From contig JBDKUC010000035.1 in assembly GCA_039679885.1 (NCBI GenBank), positions 1 through 7,612 of the forward strand: DNA of 7,612 nt, given 5' to 3'. The translations under genes and the position numbers were made by a program. The notes below the pieces were generated by a model. The model did no database searches. It had not been told where the DNA came from and saw only the letters and a program-made list of their open reading frames with translations. Source of the DNA: JAJFUI01 sp039679885 (GTDB taxonomy: Bacteria; Planctomycetota; Planctomycetia; Pirellulales; Thermoguttaceae). Of the stretch, positions 1 through 6,714 are shown piece after piece; the stretch's first letter is position 1, and each line of letters begins with the position of its first letter.

Positions 1-58
1 ATCAACCGCGAGGCAACCTCATTGAGGACCTCGTGCTGCGCTCGCCTAAATTGATCCC

Positions 59-92
59 AGCCCGCCCGGCATCGCCGCGGCGGGTTTTGTCG
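59..92 (+). terminator. Rho-independent terminator upstream of the head module
   Basis: The sequence shows CCCGCC (61-66) pairing with GGCGGG (79-84), and an inner CGGC (67-70) pairing with GCCG (74-77) around a three-base loop (ATC). A single unpaired C lies at 78. The stem is followed directly by TTTT (85-88) and a T-rich stretch to about 92. A long GC stem plus a T run is the classic intrinsic terminator, oriented to stop rightward transcription entering from the left edge. There is no matching A run on the left side, so it does not look bidirectional. The gene it terminates lies mostly outside the window. It ends only about ten bases before the ribosome binding site of the next gene. Confidence 0.8.
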
Positions 93-96
93 TTGT

Positions 97-100
97 GGAG
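97..100 (+). promoter_or_regulatory. Ribosome binding site that selects the start at 107
   Basis: GGAG at 97-100 lies six bases before the ATG at 107. Two other in-frame starts exist, GTG at 95 and ATG at 101, but GGAG overlaps or abuts them and could not serve either. This favours ATG 107 as the start of the first small gene. Confidence 0.55.
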
Positions 101-106
101 ATGAGG

Positions 107-319
107 ATGCTGCTAGACACCATCACATCCAACGAGCAGCACGTCCGGCTCAAGATCTACGATGGCGACCTGAAGATCGACGACGCGCTGGCCGAGCTGC
201 TGCGGATAGAGCGGGCGCAGAATGACGCGCTCAGGCGAGAAATCCGCGAATTGCGTGAGGATTTCCAGGCTTTTTGCCGCGATCTTCGGACGCGGGCAGT
301 GAACGGGGCGGCGACATGA
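107..319 (+). CDS. Small helical protein of unknown function
   Basis: I do not recognise this 70-residue product. The second half (about residues 26-62) is rich in Leu, Glu, Arg and Ala with heptad-like spacing, for example LAELLRIERAQNDALRREIR, and would form a long charged helix or short coiled coil. No signal peptide, membrane segment or catalytic motif is visible. The start at ATG 107 is chosen for its GGAG at six bases. Its stop overlaps the next gene as ATGA (316-319), which suggests translational coupling and supports both genes as real. Small coiled-coil proteins are common just ahead of phage terminase genes, where they may be regulators or packaging accessories, but no function can be assigned from sequence alone. 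Confidence 0.6.
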   Translation: MLLDTITSNEQHVRLKIYDGDLKIDDALAELLRIERAQNDALRREIRELREDFQAFCRDLRTRAVNGAAT

Positions 320-456
320 GCTTCGTGCCGGATAATGTCGCGTGTGCCTTGCACCGCTCCACCCAAGACAGCCGCAACCGTGTGCGCATTCTGAGGTGGT
401 GGCTCTCCGACCATTGGCGCATGCCTCACTACCTCGCCGGCATCGTGTGGTGCTGA
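316..456 (+). CDS. Very small Trp-rich protein of unknown function
   Basis: A 46-residue reading frame starts at the ATG that overlaps the preceding stop as ATGA, with a weak GGGG (305-308) seven bases upstream. The product has three Trp in its second half (RWWLSDHWRMPHYLAGIVWC), two Cys, and a basic middle. The C-terminal segment is moderately hydrophobic but too short and too interrupted to call a membrane segment. I recognise no family. The frame stays open further upstream (a TTG at 274), but the ATG at 316 fits the overlap arrangement best. The evidence for this gene is the coupled start and its position in a gap that would otherwise be empty; it could still be a chance frame. Confidence 0.45.
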   Translation: MSFVPDNVACALHRSTQDSRNRVRILRWWLSDHWRMPHYLAGIVWC

Positions 457-486
457 AAGTCTTTCAAGGCTATTCAAGAAATCAAC

Positions 487-831
487 ATGGGACACGGCGG
501 AGCCCGCCCCGGCGCTGGCCGCAAGAAGGGGCAACCCAACAAGCGCACCATCGAGCGTGAGCAGGCGATGGCAGACGCCGCGGCCCGCGTGACTGAGGCG
601 TTGTCCGCCCCGTTTGATGGCGACGCTCACGCGTTCCTGATGCTGCTGTACAAGGATTGCGAACAGCCGGTTGAGGTGCGCCTGGACGCGGCCAAGGCGG
701 CGATCCGATACGAGAAGCCGGCGCTCGCCTCGGTCGAGGTATCCGCCGACGTTGTGGTGTCGGACATCTCCGCCGAGCCGCTGACCGAAACCGAATGGGA
801 GGCGCAGCATGCCTCCAGCACCGAGCACTGA
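487..831 (+). CDS. Putative terminase small subunit (DNA recognition)
   Basis: The product is 114 residues. The N-terminus carries GHGGARPGAGRKKGQPNKR (2-20), the basic Gly-rich 'RPGAGRKKG' signature often found at the start of phage small terminases and related packaging proteins. The middle (about 56-80, with PVEVRLDAAKAAIRYEKPAL) resembles the 'P...R..AA..ll.Y..P' helix pair of small terminase-like proteins. The tail is acidic. In the packaging motor this subunit forms a ring that binds the packaging site and hands DNA to the large subunit. It sits directly upstream of the large terminase and overlaps it by 23 bases, the expected place for terS. The ribosome binding site is weak (only AAGAA-like sequence before the ATG at 487). 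The product is shorter than P22 gp3 (about 160 residues). The family is not certain; another DNA-binding packaging accessory is possible. Confidence 0.7.
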   Translation: MGHGGARPGAGRKKGQPNKRTIEREQAMADAAARVTEALSAPFDGDAHAFLMLLYKDCEQPVEVRLDAAKAAIRYEKPALASVEVSADVVVSDISAEPLTETEWEAQHASSTEH

Positions 832-2242
832 GCGCCGGATCGTCTGGCGCCCCCAGGCCGGCCCGCAGAAAGCGCTCATCGACTGCCCCTTGTCGGAGAT
901 CTTCTTCGGGGGCGCCCGTGGCGGCGGCAAGACGGACGGCGTGCTGGGCAAGTGGGCGCTGAAGGAGAAGCGTTACGGCTCGCACTTCAACGCGGTCATG
1001 TTCCGGCGCACGACGGTGTCGTCGGAGGACGCGATAGAGCGGTCGAAGCAGATATTCGAGCCGCTGGGCGCCAAGTTCAACGAGGCCAAACTGCGCTGGC
1101 GCATGCCCAACGGTGGGCGTGTCGCCTTCGCCTATCTCGACAGCATCGACGATGCGCAGGAGTACCAAGGCCGCAACCTGACCGATGCATGGGTGGAGGA
1201 GGCCGGACAATACCCGGACCCGGCGCCCATCGACCGTCTCTTCGGTGTGCTGCGGTCGGCTCAAGGTGTGCCCGTGCAGCTGATCCTCACGGCCAACCCT
1301 GGCGGTTCGGGGCAGCACTGGATCGCGGCACGGTATGGCCTGATCCCGTTCCCGAGGACGCCGCGCATCGTGACGCGCGAGCTATCCAACGGGAGCCTGC
1401 ACAAGGCGGCAGTGATCCCCAGCCGGATCACGGACAACCGCCTGCTGCTGACTGGAGACCCCGGCTATTACGACCGTCTGCACCTCGTCGGCTCGGCCGC
1501 GCTGGTCAAAGCCTGGCTGGAGGGCGATTGGAGTGCCATCGAAGGCGCGTTCTTCGATTGCTGGGATGCGCGCCGGCACGTCAAGGAGCCGTTCGCCATT
1601 CCCACGGACTGGACGCGGTTCCGGTCGTTCGATTGGGGCTCTGCCTCGCCGTTCTCGGTCGGCTGGTGGGCTGTGGTCGGGGACGATACGCACGGGATGC
1701 CACGTGGCGCCCTGCTGCGCTACCGCGAATGGTATGGTGCCGACCCGCAGACGCGGCGCGGATTGAAGCTCACCACCGAGGAAGTGGCGCGGGGCATTCT
1801 AGCGCGGGATGAGGGCGAGAAAATCGCCTATTCGGTTGCTGACCCGGCCATCTTCGCCGAGGACGGCGGGCCGGCGCGATCCGAGGTGTTCAGCCGGAAC
1901 AAGGTCTATTTCCGCCCGGCCGACAACCGGCGTGTTTCCGGCAACGGGGCCATGGGCGGCTGGGACGAGATGCGGCAGAGGCTCAAGGGCAGGGACGGCA
2001 TCCCGATGCTCTACGCCTTCGAGACGTGCCGGGATTTCATCCGCACCGTGCCGACGCTGCCACATGACCCGAAGCGGCCTGAGGACGTGGACACCGACGC
2101 CGAAGACCATGCCGCCGATGAAGCCCGATATGCGTGCATGTCGCGGCCGTGGGTGCGCAGCGCAGAGCCTCAGAGGGTGCGCGAGCCGAGCGGATACCGA
2201 AGCCGCGACGAAGACGACGACTACAGCGTGAAGGTGCTTTGA
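809..2242 (+). CDS. Terminase large subunit (packaging ATPase and nuclease)
   Basis: This 477-residue protein drives DNA into the procapsid and cuts the concatemer. The N-terminal ATPase shows Walker A GGARGGGKT (34-42), a Walker B-like LTDAWVEEAG (124-133, acidic residues E130/E131) and a coupling motif LILTANPGG (158-166). The C-terminal RNase H-like nuclease shows a first Asp in RSFDWG (D275), a second in VADPAIF (D345) and a third in EDHAADEARY (D437 most likely). Length and motif order are as usual for large terminases, and all key residues are present. The start at ATG 809 is supported by GGGAGG at 797-802, six bases upstream. It overlaps terS by 23 bases and the portal by one base (TGATG at 2240-2244), so the three are likely translated as a coupled unit. 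The tail (after about 450) is charged and low in complexity. Confidence 0.95.
   Translation: MPPAPSTERRIVWRPQAGPQKALIDCPLSEIFFGGARGGGKTDGVLGKWALKEKRYGSHFNAVMFRRTTVSSEDAIERSKQIFEPLGAKFNEAKLRWRMPNGGRVAFAYLDSIDDAQEYQGRNLTDAWVEEAGQYPDPAPIDRLFGVLRSAQGVPVQLILTANPGGSGQHWIAARYGLIPFPRTPRIVTRELSNGSLHKAAVIPSRITDNRLLLTGDPGYYDRLHLVGSAALVKAWLEGDWSAIEGAFFDCWDARRHVKEPFAIPTDWTRFRSFDWGSASPFSVGWWAVVGDDTHGMPRGALLRYREWYGADPQTRRGLKLTTEEVARGILARDEGEKIAYSVADPAIFAEDGGPARSEVFSRNKVYFRPADNRRVSGNGAMGGWDEMRQRLKGRDGIPMLYAFETCRDFIRTVPTLPHDPKRPEDVDTDAEDHAADEARYACMSRPWVRSAEPQRVREPSGYRSRDEDDDYSVKVL
2231..2236 (+). promoter_or_regulatory. Ribosome binding site that selects the portal start at 2242
   Basis: AAGGTG lies five bases before the ATG at 2242, which itself overlaps the terminase stop by one base. 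The portal frame stays open back to 2134, but the upstream 36 codons lie inside the terminase gene, have no comparable site and encode an unconserved Arg-rich stretch, so 2242 is the likely start. Confidence 0.7.
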
Positions 2243-4068
2243 TGCAGGCAGCAGGCGAAGAGCAGGAGGGGTATTCGGTCGCTCGCCTGCGCCGGCAGTA
2301 CCAGGATTTCGTCGGCGCCAAGCGCGACGAGATCAAGGAGCAGCGCATCGCGCGGCACTATTACCACGGCGATCAGTGGGACGAAAAAGAGGTCAAGGTC
2401 CTCAAGGCCCGCAAGCAGCCGATCCTCACCAACAACCGCATCTCCCGCAAGGTGGACGGTGTGGTCGGGCTGCTGGAGCGCACGCGGCAGGACCCGAAAG
2501 CTTATCCCCGCACTCCGCAGCAGGAAGAGGGCGCGGACATCGCCACAGAGGCGATGCGCTACACGCTCGACGCCTGCGAATGGACGATGGTGTCCAGCGA
2601 GGTCGGGCGCAACGCGGCCATCAACGGCATTGGCGTGCTGGAGATGGCGCTGGAGCAGGGCGACCACGCCGACCCCGAAGTCGTGCTGACCACGGTCGAG
2701 CCTGACACGTTCTTTTATGACCCGCGCTCCACCCGGCCGGACTTCTCCGATGCCCGGTATATGGGCGTGGCGAAGTGGATGGACATCGAAGAGGCGCAGT
2801 TGACATTCCCGGACATGGCCGAGGAGATCGCTGGCCTTGTGTCCACCGGATCGGACGTTGAGACCTGGCAGCAGCAGGATCGTGAACGCCGCTGGATCGA
2901 CATCGACGAGAAGCGGGTTCGCGTCATCGAGCACTGGTACCGCCGCGGTACAGAGTGGTTTTTCTGCTTCTACACGGGCACGACTAAGCTTCAGAGCGGC
3001 GCGTCTCCCTTCTTCGACGAGAAGGGGCGCACGATCTGCCGCTTCCTGGCGTTCTCGGCCTATGTGGACCACGACGGCGACCGCTACGGCTTCGTGCGGA
3101 ACCTCAAGAGCAGCCAGGACGAGGTGAACGCGCGCCGGTCCAAGGCGCTGCACCAGCTGAACACTCGCCGCGTCATCGCCCGCAAGGATGCGGTGGAGGA
3201 CGTGGAGCGCGCCCGCAAGGAATGGGCTCGGCCTGATGGGTGGGTTGAAGTCAACGACATGTCGGCCTTTCAGGCGGACGACAACGCCCGGCAAGCCGAC
3301 CTCGCCGGCCAGCTGAAGTTGCTGGAGGAAGCCAAGGCCGAGGTTGAGAACTTCGGCCCGAACCCGGCCTTGCTGGGGCAGGGTGTAGACGGGCAGTCCG
3401 GCCGGGCCATCTCGATGCTGATGCAGGCCGGCATGGCCGAGCTTGGCCCGTTCCTGCTGCACTACAAGGCGTGGAAGCTGCGCGTCTACCGCGCGGTGTG
3501 GTGCGCCATCCAGCGGTATTGGACCTCCGAACGCTGGATTCGCGTCACGGATGAAGAGGGTGTCGCTCAGTTCGTGCAGCTGAACGGCTTGCAGCTCGAC
3601 GAATACGGCCTGCCAACCATCGTCAACGCGCTCGGTTCGCTAGATGTGGACCTCATCATGGATGAGGGGCCCGACACCATGAACGTGATGCAGGACACGT
3701 TCGACGTAATGAGCACCCTTGCGCAGAACAACGTGCCGATCCCCCCGGCCGTCCTCATCAAGCTGTCCGGCCTGCCCGGCAAAGCCAAGAAGGAAGTCCT
3801 TCAGGCGCTGGAGCAGCCGAAGCAGGACCCGGAAAAGGCGGCTCTGGAGATGGAGAACGCCAAGGCGGAGGTGGGCAAGACGAAGGCCGAGGCCTTGGAC
3901 AAGTTCGCCAGCGCCTCGCAGAAGTTCGCCCAGGCTTTCGCGCCGCAGCCGCTGCCCGGCGAGTACGGCGGCGATGGTCAGGCCCCCCAGGGCGGACAGA
4001 TGCCCCAAGGCGGCCCGCCGCCCATGACGATGCCGCAGGCGCCGCAGCCCGCGCCGCTGCCGTTCTGA
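2242..4068 (+). CDS. Portal protein, P22 gp1-like
   Basis: The 608-residue product forms the ring at the special vertex through which DNA enters and to which the tail attaches. P22-type portal features are visible: HYYHGDQW (39-46) followed by NNRI (64-67), the FFYDP segment (157-161) with STRPDFSDARYMG after it, EVNARRSKALHQLN (294-307) and the SGRAI motif (386-390). The end (about 570-608) is a Pro/Gln/Gly tail with repeated PQGG. It is somewhat shorter than P22 gp1 (about 725 residues), and the missing part may be the long C-terminal barrel of that protein. The start at 2242 is preferred to earlier in-frame codons because of AAGGTG at 2231-2236 and the one-base overlap with the terminase stop. 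A 120-base gap follows it before the scaffold gene. Confidence 0.92.
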   Translation: MQAAGEEQEGYSVARLRRQYQDFVGAKRDEIKEQRIARHYYHGDQWDEKEVKVLKARKQPILTNNRISRKVDGVVGLLERTRQDPKAYPRTPQQEEGADIATEAMRYTLDACEWTMVSSEVGRNAAINGIGVLEMALEQGDHADPEVVLTTVEPDTFFYDPRSTRPDFSDARYMGVAKWMDIEEAQLTFPDMAEEIAGLVSTGSDVETWQQQDRERRWIDIDEKRVRVIEHWYRRGTEWFFCFYTGTTKLQSGASPFFDEKGRTICRFLAFSAYVDHDGDRYGFVRNLKSSQDEVNARRSKALHQLNTRRVIARKDAVEDVERARKEWARPDGWVEVNDMSAFQADDNARQADLAGQLKLLEEAKAEVENFGPNPALLGQGVDGQSGRAISMLMQAGMAELGPFLLHYKAWKLRVYRAVWCAIQRYWTSERWIRVTDEEGVAQFVQLNGLQLDEYGLPTIVNALGSLDVDLIMDEGPDTMNVMQDTFDVMSTLAQNNVPIPPAVLIKLSGLPGKAKKEVLQALEQPKQDPEKAALEMENAKAEVGKTKAEALDKFASASQKFAQAFAPQPLPGEYGGDGQAPQGGQMPQGGPPPMTMPQAPQPAPLPF

Positions 4069-4102
4069 CCCCTTCGTAGGCGACCACGACACGGCGCCGG
4101 CC

Positions 4103-4122
4103 CGGATGGCCGTTTCCATCCG
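4103..4122 (+). repeat. Hairpin in the portal-scaffold gap
   Basis: CGGATGG (4103-4109) and CCATCCG (4116-4122) form a perfect seven-pair stem with a six-base loop. No T run follows, so it is not a standard intrinsic terminator. It could stabilise or process the mRNA between portal and scaffold. That role is inference; the inverted repeat itself is plain in the sequence. Confidence 0.5.
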
Positions 4123-4150
4123 CATCGTCTCGCCCCGCGTCAGTGGGCGC

Positions 4151-4170
4151 TTTCGTGATCAGCGACGAAA
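4151..4170 (+). repeat. Second small inverted repeat before the scaffold gene
   Basis: TTTCGT (4151-4156) and ACGAAA (4165-4170) are perfect inverted copies separated by eight bases. They end five bases before the scaffold ribosome binding site (GAGGA, 4175-4179). It could be a weak mRNA hairpin that affects translation, or a protein-binding site. The short arms mean that chance is also possible. Confidence 0.35.
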
Positions 4171-4188
4171 CAGCGAGGACGGACCAAC

Positions 4189-5085
4189 ATGGACGGGACC
4201 GAACAGGAACTCGACTCCGCAATCTCCGACGCCGCACTCTTCGCGGCGGCCAGTGAGATCGATGTGCCGGAGATCGGCGGAGACGCCGGCCCGGATATCG
4301 CCGCGGTGCCGGAGCGTGAACCGCAGAAGGAACCGAAGCAGGTTGCCGCACCCGAGGCCACACCGGCACCGGTGGCGGAGCAGAAGCAGCAGGAGGCGGA
4401 ACATCGTGTCCCGCTGCGCGAGCTTCTGGACGAACGGGAGAAGCGGCAGGAGGCGTCACGCCAGATGGCGGAGTTGCAGCGGCAGTATGCCGAGATGCAA
4501 CGCCAGATGGAGGCCCTCCGCAATCCGCAGCAGCCCGTTGACCTGCTGACCGATCCCCAGCGGTTTCAGGAGACCATCGAGCAGCGTTTCGAGAGGCAGC
4601 AGCGCGAATTCGACCAACGCATTCGGCTGCACGGCATCAACACGTCCTTCAGCTTCGCCGCGCGGCAGCACGGCGAGGAGTTCCAGAAGGCGTTTGCGGC
4701 CCTCGAAGAGGTGGCGGCCCCCCACAAGGGCGGCGACACCATGCTGCGCGACCGCATCGTCAATTCGCCCGACCCGGGCGAGGCGGTGATGCAGTGGTAC
4801 CGCTCCCAACAGATCCTGCGGGAGAGCGGCGGCGACCTCACGGCGTACCGTGAGAAGCTCCTGAACGAGCAGAAGGCGTTGCTTCTCAAGGACCCCGAGT
4901 TCCTGGCAGAGGCCATGAAGGCGGCCCGCGCGGCCGCACAGGCCAACCCGACCATCCGTCCCGGCAATCCCACCGGGCTCCCCTCTCTCACGCGCAAGAC
5001 GGCGGCGGCATCCAACGATGACGGCGACGACAACGACATGAGCGACGGCGAGCTTTTCCGCACATCCCTAGGCCGGCGCCGATAA
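4189..5085 (+). CDS. Head scaffolding protein
   Basis: The 298-residue product shows the usual make-up of a scaffold. It has an acidic, Pro/Ala-rich and probably disordered N-terminus (1-75), and a Gln/Glu/Arg-rich coiled-coil stretch (about 75-150, for example ASRQMAELQRQYAEMQRQME). A helical middle follows, then an Ala-rich basic segment (about 240-255), an acidic linker (DDGDDNDMSDGE) and a basic end (LGRRR). In P22-like phages about 300 scaffold molecules direct coat assembly and then leave the procapsid; the basic C-terminus is what contacts the coat there. Its size is close to P22 gp8 (303 residues), and it lies between portal and coat as in P22. The start at ATG 4189 has GAGGA nine bases upstream. 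Assignment rests on composition and position rather than a conserved motif. Confidence 0.8.
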   Translation: MDGTEQELDSAISDAALFAAASEIDVPEIGGDAGPDIAAVPEREPQKEPKQVAAPEATPAPVAEQKQQEAEHRVPLRELLDEREKRQEASRQMAELQRQYAEMQRQMEALRNPQQPVDLLTDPQRFQETIEQRFERQQREFDQRIRLHGINTSFSFAARQHGEEFQKAFAALEEVAAPHKGGDTMLRDRIVNSPDPGEAVMQWYRSQQILRESGGDLTAYREKLLNEQKALLLKDPEFLAEAMKAARAAAQANPTIRPGNPTGLPSLTRKTAAASNDDGDDNDMSDGELFRTSLGRRR

Positions 5086-5122
5086 AAGGCACACTCCGGC
5101 CCCAGGTAATGGAGCCTGACCG

Positions 5123-6259
5123 ATGGCCCTTTCGACCATCCAGAGCAACAACAAGCTCATCCAGTTCCGCAAGGACATCACGCGCGAATATGTGCGTGAG
5201 AACCTGTTTTCCCCCTACTATGGTGATGACGTTACCGCCATCATCCGCAACATCTACGACGCCAAGAAGGGCGGCGAGCAGATCAACGTCCCGCTGGTCG
5301 CCAAGCTGCGCGGCGATGGCGTCGGCTCCGGCACCCTCGTCGGCAACGAGGAGAGCATCGACAACTACGGCTTCCGCGCCTGGGTGGACTGGGCTCGCCA
5401 TGCCGTCGTGACCAACGATGCGGAGGAGCAGAAGGACTCCGCCGACGTGTTCGGCGAGGCGAAGCCGCTCCTCTCCGACTGGGGCAAGGAGCTGCAGCGT
5501 GACGAGCTGATCAAGGCCCTGCACGCTATCCCCTCGGCTTCGGCCCCGTCCGGCCTTGGCACCACCGCCGGCCAGCGTGTCAACGGCATCCTCTACACGT
5601 CCGCCACCGCGGCACAGAAAAACGCCTGGAATGCGGCCAACTCCGACCGTGTGCTGTTCGGCAATGCGAAGAGCAACTACAGCGCCACCCACGCCACGGC
5701 GCTGGGCAACGTCGATGCCTCGGCGGACAAGTTCACCCGCACGTCCATCGGCCTGCTCAAGCGCATCGCCAAGGGCGCGAGCCCGAAAATCCGCCCCTAC
5801 AAGGTGACGGACGGCCGGGAGTACTTCGTGGCGTTTGCCGGCTCCAACTGCTTCCGCGACCTCAAGGCCGATCTGGACACCATCAACCAGAACGCCCGGC
5901 CGCGCGAAGGCAACGGCATGGACAACAACCCGCTCTTCCAAGACGGGGATCTGATGTATGACGGCGTGATCATCCGGGAAATCCCGGAGATCGACACCTA
6001 CTGCACCGTGTCCGGCGCTGGCGCTTCGTCCATCAACGTGGCCCCCGTGTTCTTCTGCGGCCAGATGGCGGCCGCCGTGGCCTGGGCCAAGATGCCCACT
6101 CCCACCGTTCGCTCCGAAGACGACTACGGCTTCATCAAGGGCGTCGGCGTGAAGATGTGCTACGGCATCGCCAAGATCGCCAAGGCGGCGCAGGGCTCCT
6201 CCACCCTCGTGGACTGGGGCATGGCCACCGGCTACTTCGCGTCCGTCGCGGACGCCTGA
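5123..6259 (+). CDS. Major capsid protein, N4 gp56 family
   Basis: The 378-residue product is the shell-forming coat protein (HK97 fold). It has the hallmarks of the N4 gp56-like capsid family: an N-terminal helix region with FRKDITREYVRENLFSPYYG (15-34), a stretch reading GGEQINVPLVAKLRGDGVGS (50-69), then the GNEE motif (74-77) followed by a Trp-rich strand with RHAVVTNDAEEQ. Much of the rest, including the region about 215-260 (TDGREYFVAFAGSNCFRDLK) and the VAPVFFCGQMAAAVAWAK segment, also fits that family. The start at ATG 5123 has GGAG at 5111-5114, eight bases upstream. It follows the scaffold after 37 bases. The coat is not of the P22 gp5 type although the surrounding gene order is. 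No protease gene is seen in the window and no cleavage site is evident. Confidence 0.9.
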   Translation: MALSTIQSNNKLIQFRKDITREYVRENLFSPYYGDDVTAIIRNIYDAKKGGEQINVPLVAKLRGDGVGSGTLVGNEESIDNYGFRAWVDWARHAVVTNDAEEQKDSADVFGEAKPLLSDWGKELQRDELIKALHAIPSASAPSGLGTTAGQRVNGILYTSATAAQKNAWNAANSDRVLFGNAKSNYSATHATALGNVDASADKFTRTSIGLLKRIAKGASPKIRPYKVTDGREYFVAFAGSNCFRDLKADLDTINQNARPREGNGMDNNPLFQDGDLMYDGVIIREIPEIDTYCTVSGAGASSINVAPVFFCGQMAAAVAWAKMPTPTVRSEDDYGFIKGVGVKMCYGIAKIAKAAQGSSTLVDWGMATGYFASVADA

Positions 6260-6267
6260 TGAGCGGG

Positions 6268-6289
6268 GCGGCGGCCTAAGCGTCGCCGC
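6268..6289 (+). terminator. GC hairpin after the capsid gene, possible weak terminator
   Basis: GCGGCG (6268-6273) pairs with CGCCGC (6284-6289) around a ten-base loop, followed by a pyrimidine tract (TTCCTCCCTTCCCCTC) rather than a clean T run. It lies in the 63-base gap after the coat gene. Such hairpins can trim read-through after a very abundant transcript or protect the 3' end of the coat mRNA. Termination is uncertain because the tract is C-rich. Confidence 0.35.
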
Positions 6290-6322
6290 TTCCTCCCTTC
6301 CCCTCGATCAGGAGATACCGCG

Positions 6323-6712
6323 ATGACCGTCTCGGCTCGCCAGTACCACACCCAGCAGACGCACTTCTTCCGCAAGGCCATCAGCTACACCGACAACGGC
6401 AGCGCCGTGACCGTCGGCAAGCTGCCGGCCGGCGCGGTCGTCATCAACGCCGGTGTCGTCGTCACCACGGCGTTCAACGCCGGCTCTACCAACGTGCTCG
6501 ACATCGGCACCTCGTCCGATGACGACGGCTTCGCCACCGATCTGGCGCTCGGTACGGTCGGCCGCATCGCCGCGGACGAACTGGCCACCTCGGACGATCT
6601 CTATTCCACGTCCGAGGTGACGGTGACGGCCACCGTCGCCCTGTCCGGCACCGCGGCCACGGCCGGCGCTGGCATCGTCTACGTCGAGTTCCTGCCGAAC
6701 ATCGACGGCTGA
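6323..6712 (+). CDS. Putative virion protein, possibly head decoration
   Basis: The product is 129 residues, small, acidic, without Cys or Trp, and rich in Thr, Val, Ala, Gly and Ser, which suggests an all-beta protein. Notable stretches are HTQQTHFFRKAISYTDNGSA (9-28), KLPAGAVVINAGVVVTTAFN (33-52) and a Thr/Val/Ala-rich end (about 97-120). I recall similar small proteins directly downstream of N4 gp56-type coat genes in other phages, but I cannot name a characterised member. The AGGAG at 6310-6314, eight bases before the ATG at 6323, is one of the strongest in the window and fits high expression, as needed for a shell component. It lies between coat and the gp4-like gene, where P22 has no gene. 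A decoration or head-fibre role is inference; a minor tail or connector protein is possible. Confidence 0.8.
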   Translation: MTVSARQYHTQQTHFFRKAISYTDNGSAVTVGKLPAGAVVINAGVVVTTAFNAGSTNVLDIGTSSDDDGFATDLALGTVGRIAADELATSDDLYSTSEVTVTATVALSGTAATAGAGIVYVEFLPNIDG

Positions 6713-6714
6713 CC

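Noticed and set aside
22..52. Possible promoter: TTGAGG (22-27) and TAAATT (47-52)
   Set aside because: Each element matches the consensus at four of six positions, and the spacing is 19 bases instead of about 17; it would also start transcription right at the terminator stem.
1..54. Possible 3' end of an upstream coding sequence (frames with stops at 23-25 and 52-54)
   Set aside because: The terminator suggests some gene ends here, but the visible residues are too few to choose a frame or recognise a product.
157..951. 264-codon open frame on the minus strand
   Set aside because: It runs antisense to two or three better-supported genes, has no family resemblance, and is Arg/Pro/Gly-rich as expected of a shadow frame in GC-rich DNA.
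2134..2241. Longer N-terminus for the portal protein starting inside the terminase gene
   Set aside because: The added 36 codons have no good ribosome binding site and encode an Arg-rich stretch unlike portal proteins; ATG 2242 has AAGGTG at five bases and a one-base overlap with the terminase stop.
2221..3462. 413-codon open frame on the minus strand
   Set aside because: It lies entirely antisense to the portal gene with its recognisable motifs; the long opening follows from high GC at third codon positions.
3950..4068. Possible tandem repeat in the Pro/Gln/Gly tail of the portal
   Set aside because: The PQGG units are repeated in the protein but the DNA copies are short and imperfect; ordinary low-complexity tail.
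4988..5941. 317-codon open frame on the minus strand
   Set aside because: Antisense to the capsid gene, no recognisable domain, composition of a shadow frame.
6259..6279. Six-codon mini-frame overlapping the coat stop (ATGAGC...TAA)
   Set aside because: Too short to call a gene; best seen as a chance result of TGATG at the coat stop. Mentioned only in connection with the hairpin.
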